NCBI GenBank assembly: GCA_016935435.1 | Contig: JAFGQZ010000009.1 | Coordinates: 1-51,333, forward strand | Length of the DNA: 51,333 nucleotides | Direction of reading: 5' to 3' | From: Bacteroidales bacterium | Lineage (GTDB): Bacteria > Bacteroidota > Bacteroidia > Bacteroidales > UBA10428 | Shown: positions 31,003 through 39,057 of the stretch, one piece after another | Layout: every line of letters begins with the position of its first letter | Position numbering within the stretch: the first letter of the stretch is position 1 | Notes under the pieces: model-generated | The model's input: only the letters and a program-made list of their open reading frames with translations | What the model was told of the DNA's origin: nothing | Databases searched by the model: none | Program-made: the position numbers and the translations under genes

Positions 31003-32493
31003 ATGAGAGCCATAAAACCTGTAGTTGTGCAAAGCAGTTTGCTTTTAATGCTTCTGTTGCCCCTAAATGCCTTTGGCCAGGCCATGCAAATCGAATCGTG
31101 GGTAACCCGCCCCGACCGTTCGGAATTGTTTCAAAAACAGGGCGACACCCTTTTGTTCGACTATAAAAAATCGGGGCGCTTGCAAACCATTGTTATCGAC
31201 GAACAGCATACATACCAGGAAATGGATGGTTTTGGTTATGCCCTTACAGGAGGAAGCGCAGGGCTTCTGATGAAAATGGACGCAAAATCGCGGGCGAACA
31301 TCCTGAATGAACTCTTTGCCACAAACGGGAACAATATTGGGGTAAGTTATATACGGTTGAGCATTGGTGCATCGGACCTTAACAGTTTTGTTTTTTCATA
31401 TAACGATTTGCCCGAGGGCGAAACCGATTATGAAATGAAGAAATTCGATCTGGCACAAGACAAATTCGATATAATTCCAGTAATGAAAGAGATATTGACC
31501 ATTAACCCGGCAATAAAAATTTTAGGTTCGCCCTGGTCGGCTCCGGCCTGGATGAAAGAGAAATACGATGTCCGCGGCGGACACCTGCGAAAAGACTGTT
31601 ATAGCGCTTACGCCTTGTATTTTGTGAAATACATACAAGAAATGAAGAAGGCCGGCATACCTATTGATGCAATTACCATACAGAATGAGCCCCTCAACTC
31701 GCGAAACACGCCAAGCATGCCCTGGTTTCTGGAAGAGCAGGAAGAGTTCCTTTCGCAACATCTGGTTCCGGCATTCAAAAAAGCCGGTTTAACTACCAAG
31801 CTGGTGCTGTTCGACCATAATTGCGATCGTGCCGATTATCCACTGGCCCTGCTCGAGAATACGGTTATTTCTGAATATGCCGATGGTTCGGGTTTTCACC
31901 ATTATGGCGGCTCGCTGGGGGCAATGAACACGGTACACCTGGCAAGGCCCGATAAACATGTGTATTTTACCGAACAAATGATTACCGAACGGCCTGGCAG
32001 TGCCGATATTGCCATTGCCTCGAGGGTTAAGCGTATGATTATTGATGTGCCACGAAATTGGAGCAGGAACGTAATATTATGGAACCTGGCAGCCGACCCG
32101 CTAAACGACCCCCATACCGACAATGGCGGCTGCTCGATGTGCCAGGGTGCAATTACAATCGATGGAAATATGGTAAGCAGGAATATTGCTTATTACACAA
32201 TTGCCCATGCCTCGAAATTTGTGCGCCCGGGCTCGGTGCGTATTGCTTCTACCAATACCGGCGAACAAACCGTAAGCATTACCCGCGACGAAGAACGCCC
32301 CCAAATTGCCCGTGCAACGGTTATCGACAATACACAGGTACTGCCCAATGTGGCATTTAAAACCCCTGATGGCCGCATCGTGTTAATTGTTGCCAATACT
32401 TCCTTCGACAGCAGAGGCTTTCAAGTTCAATACAAGGGCAAATATTCAACAATAAGCCTTGCACCCGGGGCTGTAGGCACCTATATCTGGTAA
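31003..32493 (+). CDS. Secreted glycoside hydrolase family 30
   Basis: A 496-residue enzyme. Signal peptide about 1-26 (SSLLLMLLLPLNAFGQA). The (beta/alpha)8 barrel begins with the GH30 signature QEMDGFGYALTGGSAGLLMK and includes ILGSPWSAPAWMK. The acid/base is Glu229 in TIQNEPLNS and the nucleophile Glu324 in HVYFTEQMI. The C-terminal beta domain is about 400-496. GH30 enzymes split glucosylceramide-like, beta-1,6-glucan or xylan substrates; the subfamily cannot be fixed by eye, though the sequence is closest in feel to glucosylceramidase/beta-glucanase types. It is monocistronic with its own controlled promoter, and the next gene is convergent, 16 bp away. Confidence 0.92.
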   Translation: MRAIKPVVVQSSLLLMLLLPLNAFGQAMQIESWVTRPDRSELFQKQGDTLLFDYKKSGRLQTIVIDEQHTYQEMDGFGYALTGGSAGLLMKMDAKSRANILNELFATNGNNIGVSYIRLSIGASDLNSFVFSYNDLPEGETDYEMKKFDLAQDKFDIIPVMKEILTINPAIKILGSPWSAPAWMKEKYDVRGGHLRKDCYSAYALYFVKYIQEMKKAGIPIDAITIQNEPLNSRNTPSMPWFLEEQEEFLSQHLVPAFKKAGLTTKLVLFDHNCDRADYPLALLENTVISEYADGSGFHHYGGSLGAMNTVHLARPDKHVYFTEQMITERPGSADIAIASRVKRMIIDVPRNWSRNVILWNLAADPLNDPHTDNGGCSMCQGAITIDGNMVSRNIAYYTIAHASKFVRPGSVRIASTNTGEQTVSITRDEERPQIARATVIDNTQVLPNVAFKTPDGRIVLIVANTSFDSRGFQVQYKGKYSTISLAPGAVGTYIW

Positions 32494-32509
32494 GGTAAAT
32501 CGCGGGCTC

Positions 32510-33352
32510 CTAATCTAATGCCAGGCTTTTCTTTGCTTCGGTATTGTTAACGTTATCAACAGACCAGTAAGTAAGTGTGCCGTTGCCTGATGACTTTAAC
32601 TTAATAGGTGAAGTATAAGCTTTTACTGTTGCGTTATTAAGCTGGTAATAAACGGCTTTTACGCCCGAAAGTGTATCTGCTGCATTAAGTTTGACACTTT
32701 TCCCCGATGATTTGTCGGCAGTTGTAACCGGTGGTGTACGATCGACATAAAACAGCATCTCTTTAATTTCTTCGATATTGCCAACCATGTCAACACTGTA
32801 ATATTTCAGGGCAACCCCGCCTTCGTTAAAGTTTTTCAGAGTATCGGAAAAGGCTGTATAGGGCTTCCCATCGATAGAAAAATAAATCTGGCCTACACCC
32901 GACATCTCGTCGGTGGCAGAAATATAAACCTTTGCATCGCCTGTATAAACCTGTTTGCCCTTATGTATTGCATGGTTGCTGAAAATAACCCTGCTTCGGC
33001 TTATTGGCGGACGGCTGTCGGAATATACCTCAAAAATAATATCCTGCTCTGGATGTATCATTCGCTTTGTTACTGTATCAACACACGATGGCGAACGCAG
33101 GGTGTTATAACCTTCGGTATCGAAATACATCGGGTTAACATATTTTGTCGATGAATCGCTCACCAGCCGATACTTCTTAGAACTATCTTCGGGCGATGCC
33201 GATATCCACAAATATGCTCCAAGTTCTTTATTGATAAAAATCCGTCCGTTTTTATCGTATGCGATTTTCTTCTCAGCGGTTAATTGCTGCTGGCAATCTG
33301 CCACCATACTAATAGCCAGGAAAATAATGCCGAGACAAATTGTTTTTCTCAT
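32510..33352 (-). CDS. Secreted protein with OmpL47-like repeats
   Basis: A 280-residue exported protein. The hydrophobic N-terminus (MRKTICLGIIFLAISMVADC) is a signal peptide; the Cys could be lipidated, but D at -1 makes a poor lipobox. The C-terminal half has two Ig-like repeats of the OmpL47 type: IYFSIDGKPYTAFSDTLKNF with LKYYSVDMVGNIEE, then VYYQLNNATVKAYTSPIKLK with LTYWSVDNVNN. Such domains are seen in surface and matrix-binding proteins. It is convergent with the GH30 gene, so it has its own promoter. No catalytic motif is seen. Confidence 0.72.
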   Translation of the reverse strand: MRKTICLGIIFLAISMVADCQQQLTAEKKIAYDKNGRIFINKELGAYLWISASPEDSSKKYRLVSDSSTKYVNPMYFDTEGYNTLRSPSCVDTVTKRMIHPEQDIIFEVYSDSRPPISRSRVIFSNHAIHKGKQVYTGDAKVYISATDEMSGVGQIYFSIDGKPYTAFSDTLKNFNEGGVALKYYSVDMVGNIEEIKEMLFYVDRTPPVTTADKSSGKSVKLNAADTLSGVKAVYYQLNNATVKAYTSPIKLKSSGNGTLTYWSVDNVNNTEAKKSLALD

Positions 33353-33566
33353 CAGAATAAAATTAAATTAATGACTGATGTTGTCATGGCGAACCATGTT
33401 TTTGTATTATTCTATTCATGTTTGTCCCGCCAAGGCGTGACGGTTATTTACTAATTTCGGAAATACCGACATCAAATTAATAAAAAAAACATTTGTGCAA
33501 CTGTTATAAAGAAATTTATTTGCAGTAAGCTTATATTGTTTATCAACGAATTATAAATCAAACCCT

Positions 33567-34439
33567 CTAAGCTTCAATACCGAAAAACTGCCTTAACACA
33601 AACCCGACACCGAAACTCAGGGCCGCCACCCCAAAACTCAAAATAACCATTTCCGAAAACCTGCGAATAAACTTTTCTTCCTTAACTATCGAATAATAAA
33701 AGTTAAAAGCAGCAATAATTAATACGGCACTTGCAAGTGTTAGCGACAACGAAAGAAAAACATTTCGTAGAAGAAGGAATGGCAAAATTAATACTGCCAC
33801 AGTAAACATGTAGGCAAAGCCGGTATAAACAGCAGCCTTGACAGCTCCTTTGCCGGCATCTTCCGATTTGGTCGATAAATATTCCGAGGCAGCCATGGAA
33901 AATGCGGCAGCAATACCGGTAATAGAACCGGTAAGGGCTATAAGCTCGGGGTTGCGCAAGGCAAGGGTTAGCCCGGCTAGGGCACCGGTAAGCTCTACCA
34001 GGGCATCGTTCAGGCCCAGGACCACAGAGCCCATATAGTTTAGCCTGTCTTCCTCAAGCATGGCAATAAGGCTGTTTTCATGTTCTTCCTCATCGCGTAT
34101 AATATCTTTAATTTCGGGGTATTCGCTAATTTCGGCATAGGCCTTCTGGGCATCAATTTCATTCTTCTCGAGCAATTTTATGGTGAAGGTGGGGCCAAGA
34201 ATGCTGGCAGCCAGTTTAAAGAGTAAAACAACCATGCGGTTAGGTTTTAATTCTTTCGCTGTATATCGTTTATATACCTCGTAATGGCTAAGTTCGTCGC
34301 TTGCTATCCTTTGCAGTAACTTTCTGTTTTGCTCGTTTTTCTGTTTTTTTGCCAGAAAGCCATAAATGTAGTGGCCGTCGATCTCCTGCTGCTGGAATTT
34401 TTCTATTAAACGGAGGTTTTTATTTTTGGTGTTTTCCAT
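33567..34439 (-). CDS. Ferritin-like domain fused to VIT1/CCC1 membrane transporter
   Basis: A 290-residue membrane protein. Residues ~1-130 are a rubrerythrin/ferritin-like helical bundle with likely iron ligands in EIDGHYIYGF, DELSHYEVYKRY, EIDAQKAY and DEEEHENSL. Residues ~135-290 are a VIT1/CCC1 iron/manganese transporter with the signature GSVVLGLNDALVELTGALAG and about five membrane segments. Such fusions (membrane-bound ferritins, MbfA-like) export or sequester iron and help resist peroxide. The gene is alone on its strand; the small plus-strand frame at 34523 and asd lie upstream. Confidence 0.9.
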   Translation of the reverse strand: MENTKNKNLRLIEKFQQQEIDGHYIYGFLAKKQKNEQNRKLLQRIASDELSHYEVYKRYTAKELKPNRMVVLLFKLAASILGPTFTIKLLEKNEIDAQKAYAEISEYPEIKDIIRDEEEHENSLIAMLEEDRLNYMGSVVLGLNDALVELTGALAGLTLALRNPELIALTGSITGIAAAFSMAASEYLSTKSEDAGKGAVKAAVYTGFAYMFTVAVLILPFLLLRNVFLSLSLTLASAVLIIAAFNFYYSIVKEEKFIRRFSEMVILSFGVAALSFGVGFVLRQFFGIEA

Positions 34440-34522
34440 AGTTTCCAGTAATTTTTACAAATTTAAGGCCAATAACCTAATTTGCAAGCCAAATTGTTTG
34501 TACACAATAATATTGGGGCGCT

Positions 34523-34651
34523 ATGTATGCAATTCTCGATATTTTTTTTGTGGTTTTTCACTCAGCGCTAACTGTAATCCTTTTCTTTGGTTCCCTTTTT
34601 GCCTCGGTTTATCTTAATTTCAGAAAAAAGAAAAACCTCCCAAAAAATTAA
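34523..34651 (+). CDS. Possible small membrane protein (42 residues)
   Basis: A short frame starting MYAILDIFFVVFHSALTVIL, with one predicted membrane span and a basic C-terminal tail ending in KNLPKN. The opening resembles the first helix of DUF2784 proteins (LDIFF-x-x-FHS), but the rest of that ~120-residue family is absent, so it is either a separate small protein or a remnant. It lies in the divergent space between the ferritin-VIT1 gene and the asd terminator, and its end overlaps that terminator. No strong promoter is seen. Confidence 0.35.
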   Translation: MYAILDIFFVVFHSALTVILFFGSLFASVYLNFRKKKNLPKN

Positions 34652-34664
34652 TCCCGGGAGGTTT
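34625..34664 (-). terminator. Rho-independent terminator of asd
   Basis: AAACCTCCC and GGGAGGTTT (34656-34664) form a 9-bp stem. On the minus strand the hairpin is followed by TTTTTCTTTTTT, an ideal tail 27 bp after the asd stop. Confidence 0.85.
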
Positions 34665-34690
34665 ATAAAAGGTTATAATTGCCTGAAGCC

Positions 34691-35692
34691 TTATAATAAA
34701 TTGTTATTTACAATGTATTCTGCAATTTGTACTGCATTTAAAGCTGCACCTTTTTTTATCTGATCGCCCACACACCAGAAAGTTATGCCGTTTGCATTGG
34801 TGAGGTCCTTGCGCACACGGCCAACAAAAACATCGTCTTCGCCTGCGCTGAACAAAGGCATCGGGTAAGTTTTGCCATCTTCGTAAAGGGTAATTCCCGG
34901 GGCATTTTTAAGGGCTGCTTTTACCTCCTCAACCGAAAGTTCTTTTTCGGTTTCCAACCAAACTGCCTCTGAGTGGTTCCTTAAAACCGGAATACGCACA
35001 CAGGTAGCGCTCACATCGGCATTGGTATGCATTATTTTTTTTGTTTCATAGAACATTTTCATTTCTTCCTTGGTATAGTCATTGTCGGTAAACACATCAA
35101 CCTGGGGAATAATGTTCATGGCCAGCTGGTGGGCAAATTTCGAAACGGTGGGTTTTTCGCCTTTGGCAATTTGTTTAATCTGCTCTTCAAGTTCTACCAT
35201 ACCCTGGGCGCCTGCCCCGCTGGCAGCCTGGTAAGTTGCAACATGTACTTTTTTAATATGCGATAACTTTTCTATGGGCTGGAGGCAAACCACTAACTGA
35301 ATGGTTGTACAGTTAGGGTTGGCAATAATATTTCGCGGACGGTTTTTAACATCGTCGGGGTTCACTTCCGGAACAACAAGGGGCACATCATTGTCCATTC
35401 TGAAGGCCGATGAATTGTCGATCATGATTGTCCCAAATTTTGTAATTGTTTCTGCATACTCCTTAGAAGTACTGGCACCAGCCGAGGTCAGAGCTATGTC
35501 GATACCCTTGAAGTCATCGTTGTGTTTCAATTCCTTAACCACCAATTTTTTACCCTTGAAGGTGTATTCTTTTCCTGCACTACGGCCTGATCCAAACAAC
35601 ACCAGTTCATCAAGCGGGAAATTCCGCTCATCGAGCACCCTAAGGAACTCCTGACCTACTGCGCCACTGACGCCTACAATTGCTACTTTCAT
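34691..35692 (-). CDS. asd: Aspartate-semialdehyde dehydrogenase
   Basis: A 333-residue NADPH-dependent enzyme that reduces aspartyl phosphate to aspartate semialdehyde, feeding lysine/diaminopimelate, threonine and methionine synthesis. N-terminal Rossmann motif: [20 protein letters not shown]. Catalytic Cys128 lies in [14 protein letters not shown], with the substrate-binding [17 protein letters not shown] after it. [15 protein letters not shown] carries the catalytic His. The length and ends are typical, and it is monocistronic with its own terminator. A hairpin (35734-35754) lies upstream. Confidence 0.96.
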   Translation of the reverse strand: MKVAIVGVSGAVGQEFLRVLDERNFPLDELVLFGSGRSAGKEYTFKGKKLVVKELKHNDDFKGIDIALTSAGASTSKEYAETITKFGTIMIDNSSAFRMDNDVPLVVPEVNPDDVKNRPRNIIANPNCTTIQLVVCLQPIEKLSHIKKVHVATYQAASGAGAQGMVELEEQIKQIAKGEKPTVSKFAHQLAMNIIPQVDVFTDNDYTKEEMKMFYETKKIMHTNADVSATCVRIPVLRNHSEAVWLETEKELSVEEVKAALKNAPGITLYEDGKTYPMPLFSAGEDDVFVGRVRKDLTNANGITFWCVGDQIKKGAALNAVQIAEYIVNNNLL

Positions 35693-35733
35693 TTTTTAAA
35701 TAAAATTTTTGATGGTTAATACTAATTATAAGA

Positions 35734-35754
35734 AAATCCCCTTTATGGGGATTT
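35734..35754. repeat. Short hairpin AAATCCCC/GGGGATTT
   Basis: A perfect 8-bp inverted repeat around TTTAT, in the divergent region between asd and the lamin-tail gene. The CCCCTTTA-GGGG core recalls the hairpin at the start of the window (TCCCC-TTTA-GGGGA), so both may belong to one palindrome family. Confidence 0.5.
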
Positions 35755-35981
35755 ATTGTTAATATTTTTTGCAAAAATCGGAATTTTTTTCTTGATTGCG
35801 AAACCGGTAACAAGATTTTTAACAAATCTTTAATTTGGTTTTTGTGCTGGTTAGTTTAAAAACCAACCACTCCTTTTAAATACTAATTCTGTTGCCATGT
35901 CATAAAAATATAATACAAAATATTTACATTGTAAGAGTTTTATGAAACTTCCAAAACCTCCAAACCAACATCAAACTTTAC

Positions 35982-38618
35982 ATGAAAAACATACTACTGC
36001 CAGTTGTGGCTCTATGTTCCAGCTTGGCCATAAATGGCCAGCATCTGTCCGATAATTTTGAAAACAGCACTCTCAGTGCTTGGTGCCAGAGCAACAGCGG
36101 ACGGTGGCATATTGATACACTCAACCCGATAAATGGTACAGGCTCGCTACATCACAATTTTAACAATACGATAGCCGCAACCGATATGGCCATACTTCTG
36201 CACCATCCCCTTATGCTCGATTCTGCAGCTGCCCATTGGCAATTTTCCATCAGGTACAACTATAACCCCTCTTCGTCGAATAATTGGAGCTGCTGGCTCA
36301 TAAACAGCAACGGAGACGAAGAAACCCAGCCCGGCACCGAATCGACAGGTTATGCCCTGGGCGTTAACTACCAGGGCAGCGACGACTTGATAAAAGTCTG
36401 GAAAAGAACACATACAGGAACAGAATTGGTTTTTGCCACAACCTTTAATTGGCAGGCTTCTGTTTTACCGGGAAAGACTGTTAAGCTAAAAATCGACAGG
36501 GATACTGCCGGAAGCTGGAAATTGGCAATCGATACTTCAGGGATCGATGAATGGTTTGATATTGGTAGTTTTATCGATACCGGTTTTGCTGAAATATCTG
36601 GTTTTGGGGTTTATTACAAATACACATCGACACAAGACCGAAAACTTTGGCTTGATGATGTTTTTATTGATGGTTTGTTCTTTTCCGATAAAACCCCTCC
36701 CCACATTGACTCATTAAAGGCAGCCGGCAATAATTGTATGCACATTTTCTTTAATGAACCTGTCGATACAAATTGCAAATTCTCAATTAAACTAAACGGC
36801 CTTAACAAAAGCCCTTTGTTGCAATGGCGAGGAAACCGGACTTTGACTTTGGTTTTTGATTCCGTGTTTTTACTTAATAATGTTGTGGAGATATATGGCC
36901 TTACAGACCAGAAAGGAAACTTATCGGAAAAATTAGACTATTCGTTTTTTTATTATGTGCCTCAAAAATATGATGTGCTCATAACCGAAATTCTTGCTGA
37001 TCCCTCGCCTTCGGCAGGACTTCCAGAGTGTGAGTTTTTAGAAATAGTGAACTGTTCGGGGTACGATATTCATATCGGTGGCTGGCAATTGTTTTTTAAC
37101 ACGAAACCGATAACCTTCCCTGAAGTTACATTAAAACCGTCAATACCTTACCTTGTTATAAAATCATCGTGCGTTGTGGAATTCGATAAGCTGCTTAACA
37201 AAATAACATTCGCCAGCCTGCCTGCATTAACCAATTCCGGCATGCTGCTTAAATTAACCAACCAGCATGGGCAACTGATACATGCTGTAGAATATACCGA
37301 CAATTGGTTTTGCGACAAATCGAAAAAAGACGGGGGATGGTCGCTGGAACTAATCGACAATGAAAGTGCGTGTATGGGCCATATTAACTGGGCCGAAAGC
37401 ATTTCCGAAACAGGTGGCACCCCCGGGTTACCAAACTCGGTTGAAGGAGAAACAAAAGACCCCCACCTGCCACAAGTATTATCATTATGTGTTACAGGTA
37501 AAAACAGTCTGAAACTAACATTCAACAATGATATGGACAGCGCTTCTACGATTTTTCCCTCGAATTATAGGCTTATGCCCGGCAATAACGAACCTTCTGC
37601 TATTTGCCCGGCAAATTTTTTTTGCAGCGAAGCGGAGTTGTTCTTTGAAGGTTATTTTGATAAAGGAATTGTTTATAACCTTGAAATTAAAGATAATATG
37701 CTCTCAGATTGCTCAGGAAACAGCATGCCTGGCACAGACATAATATTCGGGGTAGCCGAAAATGCCGACAGTGCCGATATTATAATAAATGAGTTATTGT
37801 TTGAGGCAACAGGGTTTGTACCCGAGTTTATTGAACTGTTCAACAATTCTAAAAAAATTATCGATCTGAACCAATGGGCGTATGCATTATCAGATGCCCC
37901 AGGGCTTAGCATAAGTAATCCTGCAATGGTTTCAACACAACAATTGCTGATATTTCCGGGGGAACATATTGTGTTTACCGAAAACAAAGAAAACCTTATT
38001 GGCTCTTTTCATACGTCGCCAGCAAAAAAGGTATATGAGCCACAATCGTGGCTTTCCCTTCCAAACAGCGGAAAAAGAATAGTTCTGCTCGATAAATCAA
38101 ACAATGTTATTGATGCAGCAATTTTCAACACAGGTATGCATTTCAAGCTTCTTAACCAAACTGCGGGTGTTTCTTTGGAACGAATTTCTGCAGGCAATGT
38201 TGCAACAGAACCCCAAAGCTGGCATTCAGCTTCTGAAAGTTGCGGGTATGCTACCCCGGCAGTAAAGAACTCCCAGGCTTTACCGGCCCCTTCGGAAAAT
38301 TACAGCTTTTTGGTTAATCCTTCCGAAATTAGCCCCGACAACGATGGGCACAACGACTTTCTAACTATTGGATATACATTTACAGAACCAGGATATTTGA
38401 TATCTGTAATGGTTTACAATATGAGCGGAAATAAGGTTTGCACAATTGCCAATAACGAGCTTACAGGCACAGAAGGCATATTGTTGTGGAACGGGCTCGA
38501 CAGCAATGATAACAGGCTCCCGTTTGGGTATTATGTTTTGTTTTTTGAGGCAATACACCCAAATGAAGGAATAATAAGGAAAAAAAATACCGTATTGCTA
38601 TTGCCACAAAACAAATAA
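35982..38618 (+). CDS. Large secreted lamin-tail-domain protein
   Basis: An 878-residue exported protein. Signal peptide about 1-19 (MKNILLPVVALCSSLAINGQ). Residues ~20-230 look like a LamG/jelly-roll beta-sandwich. Two lamin-tail domains follow, about 330-480 (VLITEILADPSPSAGLPECE, FLEIVNCSGYDIHIGGWQL) and about 600-750 (IIINELLFEATGFVPEFIEL), with a beta-sandwich between (about 490-590). The C-terminal ~100 residues (EISPDNDGHNDFLTIGYTF, LLWNGLDSNDNRLPFGYYVL) match the gliding-motility-associated/FlgD-like end domain that often marks type IX secretion cargo. No catalytic residues are seen. It is alone, with S20 convergent downstream. Confidence 0.85.
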   Translation: MKNILLPVVALCSSLAINGQHLSDNFENSTLSAWCQSNSGRWHIDTLNPINGTGSLHHNFNNTIAATDMAILLHHPLMLDSAAAHWQFSIRYNYNPSSSNNWSCWLINSNGDEETQPGTESTGYALGVNYQGSDDLIKVWKRTHTGTELVFATTFNWQASVLPGKTVKLKIDRDTAGSWKLAIDTSGIDEWFDIGSFIDTGFAEISGFGVYYKYTSTQDRKLWLDDVFIDGLFFSDKTPPHIDSLKAAGNNCMHIFFNEPVDTNCKFSIKLNGLNKSPLLQWRGNRTLTLVFDSVFLLNNVVEIYGLTDQKGNLSEKLDYSFFYYVPQKYDVLITEILADPSPSAGLPECEFLEIVNCSGYDIHIGGWQLFFNTKPITFPEVTLKPSIPYLVIKSSCVVEFDKLLNKITFASLPALTNSGMLLKLTNQHGQLIHAVEYTDNWFCDKSKKDGGWSLELIDNESACMGHINWAESISETGGTPGLPNSVEGETKDPHLPQVLSLCVTGKNSLKLTFNNDMDSASTIFPSNYRLMPGNNEPSAICPANFFCSEAELFFEGYFDKGIVYNLEIKDNMLSDCSGNSMPGTDIIFGVAENADSADIIINELLFEATGFVPEFIELFNNSKKIIDLNQWAYALSDAPGLSISNPAMVSTQQLLIFPGEHIVFTENKENLIGSFHTSPAKKVYEPQSWLSLPNSGKRIVLLDKSNNVIDAAIFNTGMHFKLLNQTAGVSLERISAGNVATEPQSWHSASESCGYATPAVKNSQALPAPSENYSFLVNPSEISPDNDGHNDFLTIGYTFTEPGYLISVMVYNMSGNKVCTIANNELTGTEGILLWNGLDSNDNRLPFGYYVLFFEAIHPNEGIIRKKNTVLLLPQNK

Positions 38619-38650
38619 GCCTGCTAACCAAGGGCAAGCAGGCCAAATAT
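38619..38650 (-). terminator. Terminator of rpsT
   Basis: GCCTGC (38619-38624) and GCAGGC (38638-38643) form a 6-bp stem. The minus-strand tail TTATTTGTTTT is T-rich; the plus-strand tail is weaker. Confidence 0.5.
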
Positions 38651-38665
38651 TTTCAGATCTATAAA

Positions 38666-38917
38666 TTACAAGCTATTTACGTGTTTTGTAAGGCTCGATT
38701 TAAGGTTCGATGCTTTGTTTTTGTGTATATCGTTTCTTTTTGCCAGTTTATCCAGCATCGACGAAACTTTCGGTAACAAGGCACTTGCTTCTTCCTTACT
38801 GGTAGTGTTCCTTAATGTTTTAATTGCATTTCGGGTAGTACGTGCGTGATATTTATTATCAGCTTTTCTGGCTTCTTCCTGCCTGATTCTTTTTTCCGAT
38901 GACTTATGGTTTGCCAT
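38666..38917 (-). CDS. rpsT: 30S ribosomal protein S20
   Basis: An 83-residue basic helical protein binding 16S rRNA. It begins [20 protein letters not shown] and continues [18 protein letters not shown], typical of S20, with the internal [20 protein letters not shown] near the C-terminus. It is single, between convergent and codirectional genes, with its own promoter at 38963-38991. Confidence 0.96.
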   Translation of the reverse strand: MANHKSSEKRIRQEEARKADNKYHARTTRNAIKTLRNTTSKEEASALLPKVSSMLDKLAKRNDIHKNKASNLKSSLTKHVNSL

Positions 38918-38962
38918 TCTTATCTATAGTTAAAGTTCAAAACCCATTTTAATTTGGAGCGA

Positions 38963-38991
38963 CAAAATTAGTTATTTTTTTCAATGACAAA
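38963..38991 (-). promoter_or_regulatory. Promoter of rpsT
   Basis: On the minus strand TAATTTTG (38963-38970) is an exact -7 box, with TTTG (38988-38991) 17 bp upstream as the -33 element. Confidence 0.7.
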
Positions 38992-39057
38992 AATTTTTAC
39001 CTTAAAAAATTCACTGTTGGTGTATTTTCTTGTTTCTGAGAAAAATGCACCTCTTTT

